A stretch of 64,000 bases of DNA from Gammaproteobacteria bacterium. Lineage in GTDB: Bacteria; Pseudomonadota; Gammaproteobacteria; Xanthomonadales; SZUA-36. Location: contig JAUIBE010000002.1 in assembly GCA_030428105.1 (NCBI GenBank), forward strand, positions 1 through 64,000, given 5' to 3'. A program made the position numbers and the translations under genes. The notes under the pieces are model-generated. The model searched no databases, was not told the origin of the DNA, and saw only the letters and a list, made by a program, of their open reading frames with translations. This document shows, piece by piece, positions 7,911 to 15,904 of the stretch (its first letter is position 1; the number at the start of each line of letters is the position of its first letter).

Positions 7911-8354
7911 ATGAACGCACCGGCTAAATCCGCGCCGCCAAGCGGGTTCTCGTTCGTCGAGTTCCTGATGATTCTGTCTGCTGTGGCCATCTTGTTGTCC
8001 AGCATCGATTCCTGGTTGTCCAATTACGACACCCGCAGCAAGGTGTCTGAAGCCTTGTCCGTTGCGGAAACGGCGAAGATTGATATTGTCATCACCTGCG
8101 CCGCAGACCCCGCGTTGGCGGAACTCAGCGAAGAGTTTATCGGTCACGATTTTCCCCATTCGCACTACGTCAAATCGGTAACCGTTGGTGGCACCTGCAA
8201 GGCGCCCATCATCACCCTGGTTACCGACAACACGGGCCTGAACATCAACCCGACCCTGCATATTGCCGGCACAATCAAGGACGACATCGTCACCTGGTCG
8301 TGCCGCAGCACCGGGCTGGATATGGATAAGCCGCAACGCTGCCGCGACAGCTAG
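7911..8354 (+). CDS. Type IV pilin-like protein, orphan
   Basis: 147 residues from ATG 7911, chosen because GGGGG lies at 7901-7905; an upstream in-frame GTG at 7875 is unsupported. A short leader ends in Gly and is followed by FSFVEFLMILSAVAILLSSI: Phe at +1 and Glu at +5, the prepilin-peptidase signature, then the hydrophobic spine. The C-terminal part has four cysteines (TCAADP, GTCKAP, WSCRS, QRCRDS) and resembles the PilA/minor-pilin globular head with a WSC...CR end. No other pilus gene is nearby. Likely a minor pilin or pseudopilin; partner machinery must be elsewhere. Confidence 0.7.
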   Translation: MNAPAKSAPPSGFSFVEFLMILSAVAILLSSIDSWLSNYDTRSKVSEALSVAETAKIDIVITCAADPALAELSEEFIGHDFPHSHYVKSVTVGGTCKAPIITLVTDNTGLNINPTLHIAGTIKDDIVTWSCRSTGLDMDKPQRCRDS

Positions 8355-8513
8355 GCCAGCGTCCTTCCACTGCGAAAACCAGCGCCCGATTTCGCACCTT
8401 CTGCCCCGGATTTATGGGCATTTATTCGTGCTAGGCTAGTGCACCGTCCCAATCTGCGGGCGTGGCGCCCGCGTCCAGAACAACAAGCAATTTCGACAGG
8501 AGAAAGCAAAACC

Positions 8514-8888
8514 ATGGCTGGATTCATGAGCAAGTACCAAGAGCAAACCTACGCGCTGATGCGCATTACCACCGGCTTCCTGTTCGCCTGTCACGGCTGG
8601 ACCAAGCTGGTCCGTTTTATCAATGCGGAATCGTTCCAGTTCAGCAAGATGTGGATCGCCATGCCCATCGAGCTGATCGGCGGCGCGCTGGTGATGGTCG
8701 GGCTCTACACCCGCCCGGTGGCGTTCCTGTGCTCAGGCATGGGCGCGGCGGCCTATTGGATGGGTCACTACAGTTCCGAGAAGTGGTTGCCAATCATGAA
8801 CAACGGCGATGCGGCATCGCTGTACGCCTTCGTGTTCCTGTTTATCGCCGCCAAGGGCACCGGCATCTGGGGCATCAGCAAAAACTAG
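8514..8888 (+). CDS. DoxX family membrane protein
   Basis: 124 residues from ATG 8514, with AGGAGA at 8498-8503. Four hydrophobic segments; the first contains LMRITTGFLFACHGWTKL and the second ELIGGALVMVGLYTRPVAF, both typical of DoxX/DoxD-type proteins (MauE/DoxX superfamily). The family is linked to thiol or quinone redox processes, but many members have no known role. Its stop overlaps the stop of the convergent serine hydrolase gene by four bases. Confidence 0.85.
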   Translation: MAGFMSKYQEQTYALMRITTGFLFACHGWTKLVRFINAESFQFSKMWIAMPIELIGGALVMVGLYTRPVAFLCSGMGAAAYWMGHYSSEKWLPIMNNGDAASLYAFVFLFIAAKGTGIWGISKN

Positions 8889-10459
8889 TTGGCGGCAGGC
8901 ACACGCACCAGGTCGAGGTCGTGAAAATCGAATGAGAAGTCGGTGGCAGGTGACACCGCCTTCATCTTGATTCGATCAGCCTCGCCCTCGGGCGTAAGGG
9001 TGAAGGAGACATAGGCATCCGCCTTCAGGCGGCGGTCGTTCCAGCGCGCGATGAACGTGTCGTACTGGAAGTGTTCCAGCCGCCCTTGCAGCGGTTGGTT
9101 CCGATCCGAACGAAACCACAACGCACCATCTTCCAGGCTGATGTGGATGGTTCCATACCATGGGTCCTGGAAAGTTCCGACATAGGCTTCCAGGGGCAAG
9201 CTCGGCTTGCTTTCTGCCGCGCGTGATTCGTTGGCGGCAGCTACTGCTTCTTCGGCGCGCGCCAGGCCGGCCTTGTACAACCCGTCCATCAGGCCTATCC
9301 AGTCCTTGTTCTCGCTTCCGCTTTCCTCGGCCAGGAATTCGTCGGCAATCTCCATCACCACCGCGCGCGATGCCGGCGACATCAGGTTGACGCTGGCAAA
9401 CACGCCCAGGTTTTGGTCGGGGAACAGCATCAGGTAGGTGGTCATGCCCCACACCCCACCGGCGTGGGCCAGCAGCGGCTCGCCGTAAAACGATGTGACG
9501 TTCCAGCCCAGGGCGTAGGCGCTGAGGTGGGCGCCGGCATGGTCTTCCATGTAGCCAGGGGTGGGCACCAGCGTCACCGGCTGGATCAGTTGCGCGTACT
9601 GGGCAGGCGAAAGCAGCGTTTCGCCATCCTCCATGACGCCCTGGTTGAGCATCATATTCATCCACCGCGTCATGCCCGTCGCGCTGCAGGTAATACCGCC
9701 GGCCGGCGCAGAAACCGGGGTCAGGCCCGAGCCGGTGACCTGCAACTCGTCTTCCACGAACAGGTGCGGGGTCGCCACCACCCAGTCGGCCGAGCTGCGC
9801 TCCGGTGAAGCCACGCAGCCTTCCATGCCCAGCGGCCGTAGCAGGCGCTGCTCCACGAACGCCTCGAAAGTCATTCCCGAGGCCCGCGCAACCACTTCGC
9901 CGGCGGCGATGTACATCAGGTTGTCGTAGTCGTATTTGGAGCGGAAACTGCTGGTCGGTTGCAGGTAACGAAAGGCGCGAATAATGTCAGCCGCGGTCGA
10001 ATCGCCATCCGGAAAAATCAGCAGGTCGCCGGCGCCTAGCGGCAGGCCGCTGCGGTGGGTGAGCAGGTCGCGAATGGTGAATTCGCGGGTCACCCAGGCG
10101 TCGTACATCTGGAATTCGGGGATGTGGTCGATCACCCGGTCGTCAAAGCTGAGTTTGCCGTCATCGGCCAGCACCGCCAGCGCCGCGGCGGTGAATGCCT
10201 TGGAAACCGAGCCGATCCGGTACAGGGTGTGCTCGTCCACCTGGCCGGGCCGATCCATTTCAACAATGCCGTGCCCTTTCGCGTAGGCAACCTCGCCATC
10301 CTGCACCACCGCCACCGTCATGCCCGGCACATCGAACGTATCCATGGCGCGTACCACTGCGCGATCGATGTCACGCTCAGAAGGCGCGGCCGCAAGCAAT
10401 GAAGGAAGCACCGCCAGGGCGCACAGCCCGGCGCGGACAGACACCGTCTTAAGCATCAT
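8885..10459 (-). CDS. Class C beta-lactamase-fold serine hydrolase
   Basis: About 524 residues. The start is ATG 10459, overlapping the dgcA stop (TGATG) with GGGG just upstream; this is a coupling junction. A Sec signal precedes the domain. Motifs: SVSK near residue 84 (nucleophile Ser and Lys), YDN within YDYDNLMY (Y-x-N), and HAGG (the K-T-G equivalent). The last ~100 residues match a DUF3471-like beta domain common on such enzymes. Members include D-aminopeptidases, carboxypeptidases and esterases. Last gene of the operon with dgcA and the M19-like gene, so a role in trimming D-amino-acid peptides is inferred. Confidence 0.85.
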   Translation of the reverse strand: MMLKTVSVRAGLCALAVLPSLLAAAPSERDIDRAVVRAMDTFDVPGMTVAVVQDGEVAYAKGHGIVEMDRPGQVDEHTLYRIGSVSKAFTAAALAVLADDGKLSFDDRVIDHIPEFQMYDAWVTREFTIRDLLTHRSGLPLGAGDLLIFPDGDSTAADIIRAFRYLQPTSSFRSKYDYDNLMYIAAGEVVARASGMTFEAFVEQRLLRPLGMEGCVASPERSSADWVVATPHLFVEDELQVTGSGLTPVSAPAGGITCSATGMTRWMNMMLNQGVMEDGETLLSPAQYAQLIQPVTLVPTPGYMEDHAGAHLSAYALGWNVTSFYGEPLLAHAGGVWGMTTYLMLFPDQNLGVFASVNLMSPASRAVVMEIADEFLAEESGSENKDWIGLMDGLYKAGLARAEEAVAAANESRAAESKPSLPLEAYVGTFQDPWYGTIHISLEDGALWFRSDRNQPLQGRLEHFQYDTFIARWNDRRLKADAYVSFTLTPEGEADRIKMKAVSPATDFSFDFHDLDLVRVPAAN

Positions 10460-11433
10460 CAGCCCCACAACTCGGCGGTCGGCGCGCTCAGGATGCCATC
10501 GGCAAATTGCATCGCGTGGTCGCGATCGCCTTCAAGAAACAGGGCGCCATCCAGGTCGGCATAACGACAAAGCTGCGCCACCACGTAGGCCGGCGCCATC
10601 GCCAGGGAGGTTCCCATCATGTTTCCTACCATCAACTCGATACCGGCAGCCTCGGCCCGCTCGGCCAGCAGCAGCCCTTCGGTCAGGCCACCACATTTGT
10701 CCAGCTTGATATTGATCATCTGGTAGCGGCGCGCAGCCTGCTCAAACTCCGCCAGGCTCAGGCAGGACTCGTCCGCACACAGGGGCACAGGTGACTTGTA
10801 GCCCTCGAGTTGGTCGTCAGCGCCGCGCGGCAGTGGCTGTTCAATCATGGCGACACCCAGCCTGGCGGCCGCTGGCGCCACTTCAACCAGTTGTTCAAAC
10901 GTCCAACCGCCATTTACATCGACGATGATCTCCGCATCGGGGCGCACCTCGCGTATGGCGGTGAGGCGCTCCAGCGGAAACTCGCCATCCAGCTTGACCT
11001 TGATGGTCTGGGTATCCAGTGTTCGCGCGGCGTTGGCCATTTCATCCAGCGAGCCGATGCCAACCGTGAGCGACGAACTGGTCTGGCCCGGATAGATGGC
11101 GGTCAGTTCCCAGATGCGCTTGTCGGCGCGCTTGGCTTCCAGGTCCCACAGCGCGCAATCAACCGCGTTGCGCGCACCGCCGGTCGGCAGCAGCTCAAGC
11201 AATTCCTGCCGGCCCGCGCCGTTGCGCAGATCCGCGGCAATCGACAGGGCCTGCTCGGCCATGCCCTCGCCGGTTTCATCCAGGTAGTAAACGCCGGTAC
11301 CTTCGCCTCGGCCGGCATAGCCGTTCTCGCGAAGGGTAACGCACAGAAGATCCACTGAACGAAACTCGTGCCCGGTTATGCGGAATGGCCGCTTCAACGC
11401 CCAGGTTTCTGTGCTGACTTCAACTTCAATCAT
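10459..11433 (-). CDS. dgcA: L-Ala-D/L-Glu (dipeptide) epimerase, enolase superfamily
   Basis: 324 residues, ATG 11433 with AAGGAAG upstream. Muconate-lactonising subgroup of the enolase superfamily: N-terminal capping domain, then barrel residues IKVKLD (K-x-K), VDVNG (Asp metal ligand), MIEQPL (Glu), CADES (Asp) and NIKLDKCGG (the opposite-face Lys). These match dipeptide epimerases such as YcjG, which convert L-Ala-D-Glu from murein to L-Ala-L-Glu. N-acetyl-D-Glu racemase-type DgcA enzymes are close relatives, so substrate is not certain. Its neighbours (dipeptidase-like, serine hydrolases, DUF819 permease) support peptidoglycan-peptide catabolism. Confidence 0.85.
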   Translation of the reverse strand: MIEVEVSTETWALKRPFRITGHEFRSVDLLCVTLRENGYAGRGEGTGVYYLDETGEGMAEQALSIAADLRNGAGRQELLELLPTGGARNAVDCALWDLEAKRADKRIWELTAIYPGQTSSSLTVGIGSLDEMANAARTLDTQTIKVKLDGEFPLERLTAIREVRPDAEIIVDVNGGWTFEQLVEVAPAAARLGVAMIEQPLPRGADDQLEGYKSPVPLCADESCLSLAEFEQAARRYQMINIKLDKCGGLTEGLLLAERAEAAGIELMVGNMMGTSLAMAPAYVVAQLCRYADLDGALFLEGDRDHAMQFADGILSAPTAELWG

Positions 11434-11450
11434 GTTTTTGCTTCCTTGCC

Positions 11451-12602
11451 CTAACTGATCCAGATTTCGCCCAGGGCGCGCCGGAAGTTGCCGCCCAATA
11501 CGCCCCTGATGTCGGAATTGCTGTAACCGCGGCGCACGAGCCCCTCGGCGATGTCATACATTTTCTTCGGGTGGTCCAGGCCTTCAATGTCGATCTTTTC
11601 GCGGAACGAGTAGCTGTCCTTGTAGCCCGACTTGAGCCCCTCGTAGATATCCTCGGGCAGTGCGTCGTAGCCAGCCAGGTCGGCATCGGTGCCGATGCCG
11701 GCAAATTCGATGCCCACCAGGTTCGCGATATGGTCGATGTGGTCGAGGTAGTGCTCAATGGTGGTCGGCTCGTCGTTCTTGACGAAGTTGCGCACCCCGG
11801 TCACGCCCATCACTCCGTCCTGCGCCGCCATTTTGACGATGGCCTCGTCGGTCTTGCAGCGTGGGTGTCCCGGCGCCAGCGCCCGGCAATTGGAATGCGT
11901 GATCAGCACCGGCGCCTCGGATAGCTCGAATGCATCCAGCGTGGTCTGGTCACCGCAGTGGGAAACATCCACCGCCATGCCCACCTCGTTCATCGCCGCG
12001 ACGATGGTTTCGCCAAAATCGCTGATGCCGCCGTCGGCGCGGTCGGTGGAACCCGAAGCAATCATGTTCTGGGTGTTGTAGGTAAGCTGCGAGACGCGCT
12101 GGCCGATGTGGTAGTAACGGCGCACGTCTGAAACCGCCTGGAAATGGCTGGAGTTCTGGATGCCCAGGATCAGCCCCACCTTGTTGCGTTCCCGAACCGC
12201 GTCGAGGTCGGCCACCGAATCCACCCGCATCAGCAGGTCGGGGTGCTCGGCCACCAGGCCGTTGAAGCCGGCCAGGAAGTCCATCACGTCAAGCTGCACG
12301 GATGGCCCGCCAAGCCCAACTGCCGGATGAAAAACGTCGATACCCGAATCGCGAATCGCCAGCAGCTCCTCGCGGGTGTAGATATGCGGATCGCTGCCAT
12401 CACCAAAAGCGCGCAACGGACGCACCAGGTCGAACAGCGAGAGCATGTCGATCACCATAGAATCGTTCACCAGGGTGATCGCACGCTCGCTGTACTCGTA
12501 CTGGCTGGCCGCGAACAGGCGGTACTTGCCCACGTTGACAAAAGGGGAAGCCGCAACCGCGCCGGCTGCGCCAGCCACAAACTGTCGCCTTGAAATCGTC
12601 AT
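11451..12602 (-). CDS. M19 membrane dipeptidase-like protein with Tat signal, altered metal site
   Basis: 383 residues, ATG 12602 after AAGGAGCTCTT. The N-terminus SRRQFVAGAAGAVAAS is a twin-arginine signal, so it is exported folded. The body is a renal-dipeptidase (M19) barrel: DVSHCG and ITHSNCRAL supply the two later metal histidines and GIGTDAD the late Asp. The usual first-site H-x-D is replaced by DMLSLFD, and the bridging Glu (normally in GVEG-like context) is Gln in LGIQNS. So at most one metal site is canonical. Likely cleaves X-D-amino-acid dipeptides or binds them; activity is uncertain. Second gene of the operon, 17 bases before dgcA. Confidence 0.75.
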   Translation of the reverse strand: MTISRRQFVAGAAGAVAASPFVNVGKYRLFAASQYEYSERAITLVNDSMVIDMLSLFDLVRPLRAFGDGSDPHIYTREELLAIRDSGIDVFHPAVGLGGPSVQLDVMDFLAGFNGLVAEHPDLLMRVDSVADLDAVRERNKVGLILGIQNSSHFQAVSDVRRYYHIGQRVSQLTYNTQNMIASGSTDRADGGISDFGETIVAAMNEVGMAVDVSHCGDQTTLDAFELSEAPVLITHSNCRALAPGHPRCKTDEAIVKMAAQDGVMGVTGVRNFVKNDEPTTIEHYLDHIDHIANLVGIEFAGIGTDADLAGYDALPEDIYEGLKSGYKDSYSFREKIDIEGLDHPKKMYDIAEGLVRRGYSNSDIRGVLGGNFRRALGEIWIS

Positions 12603-12623
12603 AAGAGCTCCTTGATTGCCCGC

Positions 12624-14537
12624 TTAGAAGTACTGCCAGCCGAGGATGTTCCAGAAGTAGTAGAACCAGCACATGAACAGGCCGGCCAGGCACACGAAGC
12701 TGTAACGCACCCGTGCCCAGGTTCCACCCAGCAGCCCGCCGCTCCAGACCGAGAAGGTCTTGAACAGCAGGTAAAGGCCCGCCAGGGTGGCGATGACCGG
12801 TAGCACCAGCCAGATCTTGAGCAGCACCGGAACTTCGGCCATCAGCCGGTCAGATACCACCGAAATCACGATCACGCCAAGCAACACGGTCACCCAGTTA
12901 GCCGCAGCAGCGATCACCGCGGCCCGGATGGCGCTGCGGTCCTGCGCGCCCAGGCTGCGAATGGCGGCACGCTGGTAGAAGCGCCGCAGCAACACGGCCA
13001 GCAGGATAACCAGTGAAATGGCCAGCCAGGTGAAACTGAAGTTCGCTGTTTCGTAAGCTGAAAGCTTGCGCAGCGACATGAACGGCAGGCCATCGAGAAT
13101 GAAGCCGGTAATTTCGCCAGATTCATTTTCCTGGAACGCCATCAGGCGAGGGCTCATGCCGCCCAACAAGGCGACGTTGGGATTGACCTCGCGGAACAGG
13201 TTTTCTTCCACCTCGGCGTACTGCTTGACGTTGTCGCCAAGCGCCACCGCCAGCGTGTTGTTGGCGGTGGGCATGACGGTCACGCCTCCGCCCAGGCCCA
13301 TGGCCTTTTCAACCTTCGAGAAGTTACTGCGCCAGAAACCGTAAGCCCCGGCGTACTTCATCGCCCGGCTGGTGAAGTCTTCCGGGGGAACAGGAGGCGC
13401 TTCCATGCGCGGGAAGAACTCCTTGTAAAAAGCCGGCGCAAAAGAGGTCCGAACCTCGCTGCCGCCCGGACCGCCAAAGGAAACAAAAAAGGTCAGGTCA
13501 TTGGCCGCGTCTATGCCCAGGTAGGAATGGAACCACTGGGTATCACCGCCATGGCCCATCACCCGGTAGCCGTTGTAGTCACTGGCGTAAAAACCCAGCC
13601 CCATGCCCATCAGCCGCTCGTCATGGCTGAACTGGTTTTGCAGCATCTGCGCCATGGTTTCTTCGCGCAGGATGCGGTTGCCATCCAGGGCGCCGCCGTT
13701 CAGCACGGCCTGCCCGAAACGCACCATGTCGGTGGCGGTGGAAGACAGCGCGCCAGCCGGGCCAAAGCTGGCGACAATTTCAAAGGGCTTTTCAACAAAG
13801 TCACCCGCCTCGGTGCTATAGCTGATGGCCATGCGTTCTGCCAGGCGACCTGGCAGGGGCTCTTCGAAGCTGGAGTTGGTCATGCCCAGCGGGTCAAAAA
13901 TGTTCTGCTGGATGTATTCGTTGAACGACAGGCCGGAAACATTGGCCACGATCAGGCCGGCCAGGGCGGTGGCGTAGTTGGAATAGGCGGTTTGCGCGCC
14001 AGGCGGGTTAACCCGCTTGGGCTGGTATTGCGCCATTGCCTCATCCAGGGGAACTGCGCGGTCCGGATCCTCGATAATCAGGTAGCCCAGGCCGCCGTCC
14101 TCAAAACCTGCGCTGTGGGTGAGGATGTGCCACAGCGTGACGGGCTGCTCGAAAGTATCCTCGATCTGGAAATTCTCCAGGTACTGGTTCACATCCGCAT
14201 CCAGGTCCAGCTTGCCCTGCTCTACCTGCTGCATCACCGCCACCCAGGTAAACAACTTGGACACTGAACCGGGGCGGAACAGTGTGCTGAACGGGTCAAC
14301 CGGCTCCTGCTCGCTGATGTCCTCGAAACCGTATCCCTTGGCAAGAAGCAACTCGCCGTTCTTGACGATGGCCACGGTGCCCGAAGGGCTGGAGTTATTC
14401 ACCATGAGCGGCTTAACCACGCCGTCCACGAAGGCCTCGAGTTGGGCCGGGTCATCCAGTTGTGGCGCCGCAAAGAGGGCGGGAGTAAACAGGGCGGTAA
14501 TCAAGCCGCCGATCAAACCAGGGAGAAGGCGTCTCAT
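12624..14537 (-). CDS. Serine hydrolase (beta-lactamase fold) with C-terminal membrane segments
   Basis: 637 residues from ATG 14537 (MRRLLPG), preceded by AAAGGAA; an ATG 36 bases upstream is less supported. Signal peptide ends near FAAPQ. Catalytic motifs SVSK (within RPGSVSKLFTW), YSN (TAYSNYATAL) and HGG (VMGHGGDTQWF) mark a class C/penicillin-binding-like enzyme. After ~500 residues, three or four hydrophobic helices (for example FTWLAISLVILLAVLL) anchor the C-terminus in the membrane, placing the catalytic domain in the periplasm. First gene of the four-gene operon, and it faces the AraC gene across a 153-base region with a conserved 14-bp motif. Confidence 0.85.
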   Translation of the reverse strand: MRRLLPGLIGGLITALFTPALFAAPQLDDPAQLEAFVDGVVKPLMVNNSSPSGTVAIVKNGELLLAKGYGFEDISEQEPVDPFSTLFRPGSVSKLFTWVAVMQQVEQGKLDLDADVNQYLENFQIEDTFEQPVTLWHILTHSAGFEDGGLGYLIIEDPDRAVPLDEAMAQYQPKRVNPPGAQTAYSNYATALAGLIVANVSGLSFNEYIQQNIFDPLGMTNSSFEEPLPGRLAERMAISYSTEAGDFVEKPFEIVASFGPAGALSSTATDMVRFGQAVLNGGALDGNRILREETMAQMLQNQFSHDERLMGMGLGFYASDYNGYRVMGHGGDTQWFHSYLGIDAANDLTFFVSFGGPGGSEVRTSFAPAFYKEFFPRMEAPPVPPEDFTSRAMKYAGAYGFWRSNFSKVEKAMGLGGGVTVMPTANNTLAVALGDNVKQYAEVEENLFREVNPNVALLGGMSPRLMAFQENESGEITGFILDGLPFMSLRKLSAYETANFSFTWLAISLVILLAVLLRRFYQRAAIRSLGAQDRSAIRAAVIAAAANWVTVLLGVIVISVVSDRLMAEVPVLLKIWLVLPVIATLAGLYLLFKTFSVWSGGLLGGTWARVRYSFVCLAGLFMCWFYYFWNILGWQYF

Positions 14538-14624
14538 GGGCGTTCCTTTGGAATCTATTCTGTGGGACCGCATCGATCATAGCGGCGGGATGGCAAATCG
14601 GGTTAGGCCAAACCGCCCACAGTA

Positions 14625-14638
14625 TGTGCAGATTCGGC
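14625..14638. promoter_or_regulatory. Putative AraC-regulator site, left copy
   Basis: TGTGCAGATTCGGC in the region between the divergent serine hydrolase and AraC genes. The exact reverse complement is found at 15764-15777 before the TonB receptor gene. It lies just upstream of a TATAAT (14648-14653), a likely -10 for the AraC gene. Confidence 0.6.
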
Positions 14639-14690
14639 AGGCGTTCCTATAATGGGCCTACTTCCTTGCTGATGAGCGGCTGAGTGAGCC

Positions 14691-15734
14691 ATGAAGTTTG
14701 GCGACGAAACCTGCGTTGAAGTTTCACCCGACCTGGATATCGACCAGCTCTCCCAGAAAGGGCTGGACAAGCTGTTTGCAGGGGCCGCGCGCATCACCCA
14801 CTTTCACTCCGCGGCCGACAGCAGTTTCTACCACGATTTTCCCAACCTGATGTTCGATGGCCTGGCGTGCTTTCGCATCGACGCCGACCGCATCCTGGAA
14901 ATTGACGACGCCGTGGTTCGAAAGCCCCTGGCGATCAGCAACACCGTGGAGGACATCCTCAGCTTCCAGTTTGTCTCCACCGTCAAGCGCTCGGAGTTCC
15001 TGGGCAAGCGCAAGCATGTGCACGACCTGGGCCCGGCGCTGGTGGTTTCCTGCATCCCGCGAAGAACCACCACTTACCGGGTACCAAAAACCAACGTGCC
15101 GATCCGCCACGTGGTCATCCACACCACGCTGTCCGGGCTGCTTGAGCGGCTTGGGGAACGGCGCGATGCGTATCCGGAGTGGTTGGTGGATTCAATGGAG
15201 GGGCGCCACAGCAAGCCTCGCCAACGGGTTTACTTCCTCGAAGAAGTACACCGCGATGCGATCTGGTCGTGCTTCCATTTGCCGGTTTCCGGCAGTCTCC
15301 AGGGCCACTGGATGCGCGCCAAGTTCGATGAGCTCCTGTGCGCCGGCCTGCAGATCCTGAAGAACAGCCAGGCGCTTTCCGATGACCACACCCTCGACCT
15401 CGACCTGCCCTACGGCGAGAAAATCCGCAAAGCGCGCACCATTCTCAACATGGAGTACGTGAACCCACCGGCCCTGCCGCAGTTGGCGCAGCAGCTTGGC
15501 ATCTCTGAGACCCAGCTGAAAAGCGGCTTCAAGAGGCTTCACGGCACCACCGTGATGCAGTACTGCATTGAAAAGCGGATGCAGGCGGCCAAGCTGCTGT
15601 TGAAGGACAACAGGCACTCCATCTCAGACATCGCCGACATCGTCGGTTACGAAGATCACTCGGCATTCTCACGCGCTTTCCGGCGTCTTAACGAATGCAC
15701 GCCCAAGCAATGGCGCCGCTCACGCATCGACTAG
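14691..15734 (+). CDS. AraC-family transcriptional regulator
   Basis: 347 residues, ATG 14691. The last ~100 residues hold two helix-turn-helix motifs: PPALPQLAQQLGISETQLKS and ISDIADIVGYEDHSAFSRAF, ending with the conserved C-T-P-K-QWRR, which is PchR/AraC-like. The ~230-residue N-terminus would sense a ligand. It sits between the hydrolase operon (divergent) and the TonB receptor gene (same strand), and an inverted 14-bp repeat brackets it. It probably controls both sets. A TATAAT lies 38 bases upstream of the start. Confidence 0.85.
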   Translation: MKFGDETCVEVSPDLDIDQLSQKGLDKLFAGAARITHFHSAADSSFYHDFPNLMFDGLACFRIDADRILEIDDAVVRKPLAISNTVEDILSFQFVSTVKRSEFLGKRKHVHDLGPALVVSCIPRRTTTYRVPKTNVPIRHVVIHTTLSGLLERLGERRDAYPEWLVDSMEGRHSKPRQRVYFLEEVHRDAIWSCFHLPVSGSLQGHWMRAKFDELLCAGLQILKNSQALSDDHTLDLDLPYGEKIRKARTILNMEYVNPPALPQLAQQLGISETQLKSGFKRLHGTTVMQYCIEKRMQAAKLLLKDNRHSISDIADIVGYEDHSAFSRAFRRLNECTPKQWRRSRID

Positions 15735-15763
15735 CAAACCGCAGGGCTGGTTTTAGCCCCGCC

Positions 15764-15777
15764 GCCGAATCTGCACA
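15764..15777. promoter_or_regulatory. Putative AraC-regulator site, right copy
   Basis: GCCGAATCTGCACA, 128 bases before the TonB receptor start; an exact reverse complement of 14625-14638. Placement upstream of the receptor suits an activator site. Confidence 0.6.
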
Positions 15778-15904
15778 GTAAATAGTCGAATCAGACTAGT
15801 AGATTTTTCCTGGGCAGGATTAGTATGCGAAGCGAGGGGCCGGCACAGGCCCACGCAACGCAACTCTGCCGCACAGCGGCCGATTAACACAGGCGGGCAC
15901 ATTC

